From Oryzias latipes (taxonomy: Eukaryota; Chordata; Actinopteri; Beloniformes; Adrianichthyidae), in NCBI RefSeq assembly GCF_002234675.1, contig NC_019859.2:12663483-12727482 (forward strand): 64,000 nt of DNA. The letters run 5' to 3'. The notes beneath the pieces are model-generated. The model saw only the letters and a list, made by a program, of their open reading frames with translations. It searched no databases and was not told the DNA's origin. The translations under genes were made by a program, and so were the position numbers. Shown here piece by piece: positions 52,150-61,194 of this stretch; position 1 is the first letter of the stretch, and every line of letters begins with the position of its first letter.

Positions 52150-52650
52150 TCACGAGCCTGAAGTCAACACAAGAGTTTTAATATTCCTAATCCTGGTGAT
52201 GCTCAGTCCTGCAGGAGCGTAATAGAGAGGCGGCAGTGCACGAGATATGATGAGATTAGGGCTGAGGGAGGGGGGTTTGAAAAGACTGGATGAGCTTCTG
52301 ATGGCACAGCAGGTTTGGGCTCCCCTGGGGAAGGCAGGGGCATAAGAGGAGGGGCAATCACCACTTTGCAAAGGACAAAGGGAGGCAGCAAGTGTGTCTT
52401 TACTAATATTTATGTGTGTGTGTGTTTGGCCTCTGCTCGCTAGGCTTTCTACTGTACCACCCACAAGACAAGATCCCCCAACATGCCTGCAGTCAATGTC
52501 ACAGCTGCCAATTGAAACAACTGCTGGCCAGTGAGAATCCATTCTCTCTGCAAGTGAACCAGTCAGGTCAAAGCAATGGCAAAGCAAGCTGTGCTTCACT
52601 GGGAGATGCATAATTACACACAGCATTGGAATGTACTTAAACTACGGGCA
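52150..52650. other. Candidate conserved non-coding block downstream of pax5
   Basis: The stretch, clearest at 52,480-52,640, is richer in mixed-composition words than its AT-rich surroundings: CAGCTGCCAATTGAAACAACTG, GATGCATAATTACACACAGC. A 158-codon open frame on the minus strand covers it, but its composition (PPSLSP, HTHIN, SSSSL) is not protein-like and no splice context supports it. Regulatory or UTR sequence is more likely. Confidence 0.3.
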
Positions 52651-55600
52651 TTGTCTTTGTGTGACATTTTTGCTTTTTTGAAAGTGCATACAGGAGATCT
52701 GGCTGCAACCTCAAAAAGACACTGCTTTAAATAAACACCATGGTTGCTTGGCTTTTGATAGGGAAAGAAAAGTGGTGGTTCTTTTTTTCAGACTGATTAA
52801 CTAATGCAATGACTGACCACTTGGCTCTTTCCCATTATACTTGGTTTTTCCAGTGGTTGTTCCATATTCACCCAATTGGTCATATTTACCCCTTATGAAG
52901 GATTGTGCATGAAAATCTCCAAGAATTTGGACATTATCGTCTCAGATGCATCTTTAAATAGAAGTAATTTTTTTTTAAAGTAGGTTTTTGGCCAAATAGC
53001 TCTCAAAATGTTGGATCTTTCTTATGCCAATGTACTGAACTCAACTTTCTCTCATCAGTCATCCTGTAAAAGATTATGTTTTGATGCCCAATCCTTAAAT
53101 TCAGATGCAGTAAATTTAGCTTATACTGTCTTTCATGAGTCTTTTTAGGATGTTTAATGGTGGCAAACTGCTAAAAGTTGCTGTAAATTTCAGGGGACAT
53201 AGATCTGATTGCAGACTAACCTGCAACTGGCTTCTGTACTTTTGTAGTAAAAACCTAAACCAGGAGTAAAACTGGATATTTTGACTACTTGATGATTCAA
53301 AATTGAGAAAAATCCAGAAAATTTTACCTTTGAGTCGCACTAAATTGTCGTGGCATGACGGCTATGTTAACTCACAGAAAGAATTAGGCTTGTATTTTGG
53401 TGCATTTTTTCATCAAGTGTCAAATTTCTGTTTCAATTTTGCCAGTTTAGATTGAAATGTTGTGAAAAGTCCCTCACAAGAATTTCAATTTTTTTTAAAA
53501 ACAAAAACTAAACAGAGCACAGTTTAAGATGATTTTCAGATTCCCACCAGGAGTTAATAGTTATTTTCAATTATTTGGGTTCATTTGAGGTGAACCTTTT
53601 TAATGTACTTTTTTGTTTAAATACTGCATTGAAAAGCACAGTTTTCCAACTGAAAGGGATAATACACACACACACACAAATTTGAGAGAGGAATGAAAAG
53701 GTTACATTTTATGGGGCTTTGTTGCAGAAGGGCTTTGTCAGCTAAGTCAAAGCTGAGAAAAGATAAAGAAATCTGAGATAAAACATAATCCACATCAATC
53801 CAAATTTCATTTCTTTAAAAATAGTGAATCCGTTTTAAGTCACGTCATCAGAGCTATGGTGCAACAGTCGATGCATCGTGGAAACAATCGTTGACCTACA
53901 AGCGTGTGCTAAGCAGGGTGGATGATTGAGTTTTACAAAAGGAATAATAGGGAGGAATCTTGTTTTAGTGACTCTCGGTCGGTTGGGGTTGACATATAAA
54001 ACTAAAGGCACTGTCCTTGTTTTCCGCTGGTGTGGTTCAGGTTCAATAATGCCTTAGAAGGATAGAAGTAAGGAAAAGTCTCCTGCTGAGGTGGACACAA
54101 GCAGCTCAACAGGTGGGCAGTCACAAGAATCTTCTTTTTAGTTGTGTACAATTTTAGAGTCTACAAATGATAAAACTCCATGACTATCAAAAAAACAAAA
54201 CAAATACAGTAAAATTAACTTTTGTTTGGTGTCTATATAATACTTTATGTCTCATGCTGCAGATTTGGTGCGTTGAATCCAGTTCTCTTTTTGTAGGTAA
54301 AACTACAAGCAATGAAAATTAAGTTAGAAAGTCAACAGTTATTGATGAAAACACCACATAGTTTTAGTCTTTTTATGATCAGAAAAAACCCTCCACATCT
54401 GCGATTAACATAATTGAAATTCTATCAAAATTGTGACCTCTTCCCTCTTTCACCGATAGGCAGAATTAAAACAGGAAGCTACAAGATAAGAAAGACGATA
54501 CCCTATCACAAGATCAACGTTGTGCGACCTCTGACATCTGAGAAGAGCAACACACTGATTCCAGATCAGCACTTCAGGGCAAATCTGTTCTCTGAACATG
54601 ATGGGTAAGGCCTCGACCCTGGTGTCAAGCATTGTCACAGCGCAGAACGTATGGAGACAAAAAAAACAAGAGAAATGTTCACATGCTTTTTTTTCCCCCC
54701 ACAAAAAACTGTGGTTTAAAGGAATCAAACGGTTCCAAACAGCATCAGGACAAACACTCAAAGGCGAGGGAAAGAACTAAAGAACGTGGTCACACTGAAC
54801 TAAGTTATAAACGGCACCTTTGAGATGATGATTGAGAATCTTTGTGCTTTTGTCAGCCGATCCACTTGGGGGGGCCATCTTTGGGGAGTTTCAGGAGAGA
54901 CAGGAAGACGGACCGTTTTGCTTCCTGTTTTTTTTTTGTATTTTCTTTCTAAATAGGAGGCCATAAAATGGCATCTTATTAAGTGGCACCTATGTCAAAC
55001 CATAAACAGGAAAATGGCAATCTGATCACATTTCAAACAAACAAAAAGATCTTCTCATACTGAAAGTTTTTCTGATGATCTGCATCATCAGATCATCACT
55101 ATTCTAGCACAACAGATCGACACTAATATAAATCATCACAGGCATTCACTCTCATCGCAGAGCAGAAAAGATTTTTAATATATTACTCTTTCTCCTCCGT
55201 CATAAATAGCTCTTGATCATGACTGCGCCTTCCTGGCTATGGGGAGGTAGGACAGCACCTTCCTGTACAGCAAGTTTGGTTTGATGTGAACAAAAATTTT
55301 ATAAAATTCAAGAGCAGATGTGAAAGATTAATTTTAAAAAAATCTTTTTGTTTTCTAGAGGAATAAGAACTGGTTTGGCCTCAGCTGCTGTTGGCTTAGC
55401 CCCAACCCTATCAGCAATTATCTAATAACACTTCAACAGTCATGAGGCCAATCCAGTTTTGGATTTTGAGACACCTGGGAAAAGTTTCCCAATAATTATC
55501 TTAGCCTAGTAAAGGCTTTGAAGGACAAAATAGAGAATTAGCAAAAATTAATTTGGTCTTCACATAGGAAAATACCCAAGTGGTCAATCTGATTTACATG

Positions 55601-56226
55601 TAACTCATATTGAACAGCAACTCAATTAATTTGATGTTCACATTTTCATATTTTGATATTATTTTTCTTTAAAAAGTGTTTTTGGCGATAAAACACAAAC
55701 ATTGTAAAGCAAATTAAGGAAAGTCCCTTAAAAAAATGGTCTTTTCTGTGTTAGGATTTTGAAAGAAATGTGCAGCAAGTAGAGATTTTGTTTGCAAGAA
55801 TTGGATTGTCATTTTCTTACTGAAGCATGGATTTAAAATAAACTATGTAAAGTTGTTAAAATACTGTCCGAAAAAAAAGAAGAGATTTTGTTCTGGTCAG
55901 CTTGACAATGTCCCTAGCACAAAATCACATTTTACCCAAATCCAAACACTTAGTCTTTATAAATGGGCTACAGGTTGTCTTGATAAGACTTTCTGACACA
56001 GTAAGTCCCATATTCTTATGGTCAATTGAACCCCGACAGTATTGTGCTGCAGCAAAGAAGTGTTGTTTTGTTTAAGAGTCAAAATCACAGCTATCAAAGA
56101 CTCAAAATCCTGTCTTGGTCTGTGCAAACGTGAGTTTTTACGGAACAGTGCTGGTGCTATCCATCCCTCCCTCCATTTTTCCTCTAATGCTCCTTCTTCT
56201 CCCCTCTTTGCAGGATGTGGGGGGTG
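52650..56226 (-). other. pax5: Probable pax5 3' untranslated / downstream region
   Basis: This lies directly after the pax5 stop codon (minus strand). It is AT-rich and free of recognisable exons, with one compositionally distinct patch at about 55,350-55,470 (GGTTTGGCCTCAGCTGCTGTTG, CAGCAATTATCTAATAACAC). I see no clear poly(A) signal near the stop; human PAX5 also has a very long 3' UTR. Confidence 0.35.
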
Positions 56227-59200
56227 TCAGTGGCGATCGTAAGCGGAGGCTGTTGCCGTGGCAGCAGGGCCTGCTCCCCGTGATGTTGCACTGTAATAGT
56301 ATGGTGATCCTGAAAGAAAACAAAAGTACATGTACTCTTACTTATATACTACGTTCAACAGACTGTAACAGAAGTAAGGAAGTATCTAAAATCTGTAACA
56401 TTTTATTTTGGGGGCAGTGTTAATGTGTTTTAACCCTCTGGTTGTGTTGGTGTCCTGCGCCTCACTTTCAAAATTGCGGGGCCTGTGTTGACTGATCATA
56501 AATTAGCAGTGTCATTTTTACTGAACATTTTTTAACATTTTGAAAATTGTAGCAGAGAACAAAGTCTCAAAGTAGTCTTTAAAGACCCCCTTCAATGAAA
56601 ATCACGTATTTAACACGTTCTTGTGGCATTTTTCTCATAATGGAGGGCATGTATAAAGAGAATTAACATTCCAATAGCATTTCTGAGTATTTATTCAAAT
56701 CAAGAATCAGGAACAGATGAAAAAATGCCATTGGAAAAAAATTGTAGGCGGGCCAAAAGATGATGAAAAGGATGATGGGAAATGGGGACGGGCTTACTCT
56801 GCACCAACGCTTCCACCCACAACTCAGAGGTGAATTTCCAAGTAACTACTGCAGAAACGACGTTTGTTTATTTTGACAGTATAATCATAATTAAAAGACT
56901 ACTGGGAACACTAAAATACATCAAAAGATGATCGGAGAGGGACTTTAAATTTCTCTTACAGCAGTAGGATATTTTTTTGCTGTATAAATGTGGAAAAATG
57001 ACACACAGATTAATTTGAACCACCTATTGATGGATAGAACGAACAAAGCACAATAATCTTGTATTATTCTACGTTGGACTAATCAAAAAATTTCTTTGAA
57101 ACTTGTGCAACTGACTTGTTCTGGTCTTTTTTCTTCATGTATTTCTGTCACAATGTCATCGTACCCTCAAATCATAGCAATTAACTTGCCGAGAATAATT
57201 TCTATTTCAGATAGGAACGATGGTTAAAATGACAAAAATACGACTCGGGTTTTAATAAATCTGAAATCTCCTCTTAACGTGCAGTTTAAATGTGAAATGA
57301 GCAGCTTCCATTTTCTGTTAAGATTATATTTTATGAAAAATGTAAGAAATGAAAGGAAAAGGATGAGATGACATGAGCTGATGAAGCTAATAGCTGGAAA
57401 ACTAGTCTCGCCTTACAGTAGATCTGACTTTGTCTGCTTCCAGCCTCTCTCAGTGTTACCATCCTACCTTCCACACACACATGCTCACACACACACCATC
57501 TATGACAGTCTAAGTTGACACGCTGAGCACAGCTCTACTACCACTGATCCCTTGAGTCTATTCTTTCTCCCGGGAGAAGGTCAATTCAATACTGTAACCC
57601 TGAAGACACACAGAGACCCGCTCTCACACTTCTTAAGACACACTTCAATAGAATCACCTACACACAAACTTGTCTCTGTCACTTTCATCAGTCAATCTAG
57701 CTATGTACTGACAGGATGTGTCTGTCCACAGTCCAGGTAATCTCAGAATCCTCTTTGAGGAAGTGAGGCATTAAGTCGCCCTGACAAACTCTTTAGTCTC
57801 ACTCAAACTCAACCCACTCTCTCTGTAAATTGCCTCTTTTCTCTCTACTCTTTTCTTTCTTAATCCTCCCCCCTGTGTTTGTCCTTGTCTTTTTCAGCTA
57901 CCTTATGTGCATCTTGTCCACACATTATGTGTCTACTCATCCGGAGTAAAACCAAAGCACCTCTCTTTCTCCTGCTCTGACACACACAGAGTTTTTTTAA
58001 TTCGTTCACTTGCTTCTTCTTGTCTTTCTCCCACCACCTACCTTGCATCTGTCCTGCCTGAGTAGTGAAGAGACTGGACGAGCAGCCGATCTCCGTCCCC
58101 AAGAGAGACCCATAATCCTGCTGAAACACTGAGGGTAGAGGGATGGAGGGAGGGAAAAGAAGAGGTGAGGAGAGGACAGGGTGGGGGCACACCGCAGGTC
58201 ATCACAGCCTGACCCGTTTTAAACTACCATGACCTTTGGTGCTACCACAACCTGACCGCCTCACCTTTCAGACAAACTCCTACAGTAACTCCCAAGTACG
58301 GTGGCCCTGAAGTGCAAATCACATCAACAGATCAGTCTACGCAAAAACATACTAAAGATCACAATGACAATTTAAAAAGCTAAGCAAGTAATACAAAAAT
58401 ATTTATATTTTAGAAAACACAATTCCAAAAAGAATTAAAAATGAAACGATTCAGAAAACAAAAGTAATTTCCAGAAATCAATATGAAATGTAAAAAAATG
58501 AAACCAGAAAAGGTATGTACTATGGGTCATCGCTGATTGGATGATGGCATTTGAGTTTTTTCAAATGCATTTTCAATGTCCACATAATAATAAAGGTTTT
58601 ATGATTAGTACGGCGCATACTCAATGTTGCTTCATGCCGAATAACTTTTGGTTGAAAAGATGGACAAATGTCATCATCAAATCAGTGATGTCCCATAGTA
58701 CTGACCTTTTCCGGTTTCCTGTTGTGTTTTGTTTTGTAACATTTCAATTTCTTTCCTGAAAACATTTTACTTTGATTTCATTTTTTTTGTGTTTGTGTTT
58801 TGGTTTCTGTCATTTTGTTTTCTTTTAAAATTTACAGCAGTTTTTTTTATAAATTGTTTAGCTTTTTTAATTGTCATTGGGATTTTTAAAATGATTTTGC
58901 ATTGTGTGATTTGTTAGTGTGATTTGCACATCAGGGCCGCCGTACCCAAGACTTAAAAAAAGATACAGATATGCAGTGTTTCATTCATCGTTCTTCCAGC
59001 TGTCCGCCGTTTCTCAGCCAGTCAGTGCCATTCCACTATGAGGAGCAATTCTTTTAATATGGAACTTTATTGACATGGCAACTTATCAGATTACATCCTT
59101 CTGACTACTTTGAAAGCATTGTGTTTTTTTCCATTTGAATAATAGGTAATTAAACGAATAATCACACTTTGATCAGATATGTACTGTAATTAATAATTAA

Positions 59201-59644
59201 TGAATCTTGCTTTTGAGCTAAATTATTTTTTCTATTTTAGTGGTTTTATAAAACTTAAATTGAAGACAATTCACTCCTAGAACTGGTGTTTTCTGATAAT
59301 TCCCTTCCATTTTTTTTTCTTCCAATGCATTCATCCACAAGCATTTCAAAACAAACCTTTCCACTGACAAGTAAGCATGTCTGAGGTACAGCAAAGAATG
59401 ACAGATAATGAAATGAAAACATGACAAATGGAGCATGAGTGGTGCCTGTTATTATTAGAAGGGTTGGGATTAATTGTGTGACAAAAAATTGGGACTTTTT
59501 TCTTGTGATTGAGACCTGCTAATCTGAAATGGCTACCACTTTATGGAAAGTACCAACCTAAGAGGCTGGGATTTGGAAATCTCCATGACTCGTTGTATGT
59601 GGAATACTGCGGATGGGAATATGGACTTCCGGAAAAATCTCCAC
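56227..59644 (-). CDS. pax5: Paired box protein Pax-5, C-terminal exons (5' part beyond window)
   Basis: Transcription factor of B-cell and midbrain development. Two exons of its transactivation/inhibitory tail are here. Exon 59558-59644 follows acceptor TCTATAG and reads [20 protein letters not shown], then RFPNPSLLG, the penultimate exon in human. Exon 56227-56309 follows TTTTCTTTCAG and reads [20 protein letters not shown], then SAYDRH and stop, the invariant Pax2/5/8 C terminus. Phases agree (phase 1 at the join), so GLL-type G is split across it. Pax2 and Pax8 differ in the residues around the WRF block; together with the neighbouring melk, as in human, this makes Pax5 the best call. The paired domain, octapeptide and homeodomain remnant must lie to the right of 64,000. 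The donor of the 59.6 kb exon is GTTGGT, weaker than usual. Confidence 0.93.
56578..56948 (+). repeat. MITE family A, copy 10 (pax5 last intron)
   Basis: Starts CTTTAAAGACCCCCTTCAATGAAAATC and ends AAAGATGATCGGAGAGGGACTTTAAA; the interior is shortened. It lies 270 bases upstream of the final pax5 exon on the coding strand. Confidence 0.85.
58042..58128 (-). CDS. pax5: Candidate unannotated pax5 cassette exon
   Basis: On the pax5 strand, between its last two known exons, an 87-base segment has a strong acceptor (a 30-base pyrimidine tract ending CTACCCTCAG) and a strong donor (GCAAG then GTAGGTGG). Joined to the exon at 59558-59644 (phase 1) it reads [20 protein letters not shown] then FTTQAGQMQ, with no stop, and ends again in phase 1, so it splices onto SPYYYS without changing frame. 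Length is a multiple of three, as a cassette exon needs. I do not recognise the peptide. All three frames are open over these 87 bases, so openness alone is weak evidence; the splice sites and matching phases carry the case. Confidence 0.4.
58297..58944. mobile_element. Fold-back (long inverted repeat) transposon in pax5 intron
   Basis: A 648-base element begins TACGGTGGCCCTGAAGTGCA and ends with the inverse TGCACATCAGGGCCGCCGTA. The inverted arms continue inward: TATGTACTATGGGTCATCGC at about 58,513 pairs with GTGATGTCCCATAGTACTGA at about 58,685. So nearly the whole element can fold back on itself. It is flanked by a 6-base direct repeat CCCAAG (58291-58296 and 58945-58950). No transposase gene is present. 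Superfamily uncertain. Confidence 0.82.
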
Positions 59645-59882
59645 CTATAGATAAAAGAAAACAGAAAACAGGAAAAGAAATGTTTAGGACAAACAAAAGA
59701 TTAACAGGGATTTGCCTAAAGTTTGTTCGTATTCGTATTTGTTAAAAGGCAATATAAAACAATTAGTCCCTGTCAGAGTAAGTTTTGGAGGAAACTTCAA
59801 ATTATTAACAAAATATACACCGATTTAATAGGAAATTGCCAGATCAGCAGTTGACATAAACTGCATTTTATGGAACACACAT

Positions 59883-60095
59883 TTAACCCTTGTGCTATCT
59901 TAGATGACCCTACCCTTACATTGACGTGTTCTCCCTACCATGACAAAGGTGGATAAAGGTGGAAAGATTTCATGTAATCCATGGACACCAGTGAAGATCA
60001 CAAATCATTGAAGAAAAAAGGTTCAGAGCACTGTCTAGTGGGTCTAGATGACCCAACTCCCAATGTTAAAGTGCCTAGGATAGCACAAGGGTTAA
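59883..60095. mobile_element. TTAA-flanked MITE (piggyBac-type), copy 2
   Basis: Same element as at 43122-43335, in the same orientation, differing at a handful of positions (for example TATCTTAG for TATTTTAG). TTAA is at both ends. The MDTSEDHKSL open frame starting here is repeat-derived. Confidence 0.88.
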
Positions 60096-60127
60096 AGAAA
60101 GTCCAGCTAATGTTTAATCATTATTTG

Positions 60128-60228
60128 ACTACTACTACTACTACTACTACTACTGCTACTGCTACTACTGCTACTACTACTACTACTACTACTGCTACTA
60201 TTACTGCTACTGCTGCTGCTGCTGCTAA
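60128..60228 (+). repeat. Trinucleotide repeat (CTA/CTG)n in pax5 intron
   Basis: About 33 CTA-like triplets with interspersed CTG units, ending in a short pure CTG run before AATAAT. It starts 33 bases after the second TTAA MITE. Confidence 0.95.
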
Positions 60229-60585
60229 TAATATGAATAAGAATAATTGTTGTTGTTAAAATTTAGCACATTATGCCATGTTGACTGCATTTTATCATTA
60301 AAATATTTGAAAGAAATACAATTAGGAAAGAAAAAACTAAATAACTTTATAATGTTTTGTCATTGTATTTCCACTCATTTTTCCATAAATGCACATCTAA
60401 ATACCTTGAAGGCACGACTTTTACAACATTGTTTATTATATAATATACATTTATGCAGTAGAAGGCCATTGCAAATGAGAGTCAAACATAAATATACAAA
60501 AAAAGGGATAAATGCGTAATTTGAGGGGCTAAAGATTTCCTTTAAAAATAGGGCCTTTTGCTATTGTTATTTCTGCAATGCCCAA

Positions 60586-61194
60586 AAATCCACTCAGATG
60601 AAAATTGTGTAATTTTAACATTTCTCATGATAAAGGGCATGTATGAAGAAAATTAAGCTTGCAATTGCATTTCTGAGTATTTCTGTATTTAAATTGTTGT
60701 GAATCAGGAGCAGATGAAAAATTGCTATTTTAAAAAACTTGTTGATGTGACGTAAAATTAACAATCGGCGGGCTGCAAGCTCCCTGCTCCGCTCCATTCT
60801 AATGCAACCACTTGCAGACAAATAGATCCATGTACAGTATGTATTTGTTTTCCTCGTCTGAGCTGGCATCTGGCTCAAAACTGTGCGGCCGGATAGCTTC
60901 GACATTGCTCGCCACTCTTTTTGCACCGGTAATATTAGCCTGGGGTTGTGACGGGCTGTAAGCTAGCCGGAGAGAGTGCAAACAAAGAGCGGATGGGGAG
61001 TCAGGATAGGCTTACTCCGGCTCCACATGTCCCATCCACAGCTGAAATGCAAATTATTTACGAACAACTGCTGCTCTGCAAAAACTCTGCCATATAAAAT
61101 GACAGGTTTTTTAGATTTTGGCTAAAGCTGGAATAATAATAATTAAAGGACTAAGTCACAATAGATCAATAGATGATCTGAGTGGGACTTTAAA
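60586..61194 (+). repeat. MITE family A, copy 11 (pax5 intron)
   Basis: The longest forward copy: starts near ATCCACTCAGATGAAAATTGTG and ends AGATGATCTGAGTGGGACTTTAAA. It contains GGGCTGCAAGCTCCCTGCTC and GAGCTGGCATCTGGCTCAAAACTGT. Confidence 0.88.

Noticed and set aside
52150-52626. 158-codon open frame, minus strand
   Set aside because: Low-complexity, non-protein-like composition, no domain, no matching splice structure, and it falls in the region after the pax5 stop.
56115-56423. Plus-strand exon-like segment with acceptor CCCTCTTTGCAG at about 56,216
   Set aside because: It overlaps the reverse of the last pax5 coding exon, whose SPYYYS...AYDRH product is unmistakable; the plus-strand reading is a shadow.
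57860-58192. A single 110-codon minus-strand gene covering the candidate pax5 exon
   Set aside because: The frame runs through the strong acceptor and donor into low-complexity intron sequence; a spliced 87-base exon explains the signals better than an unspliced gene.
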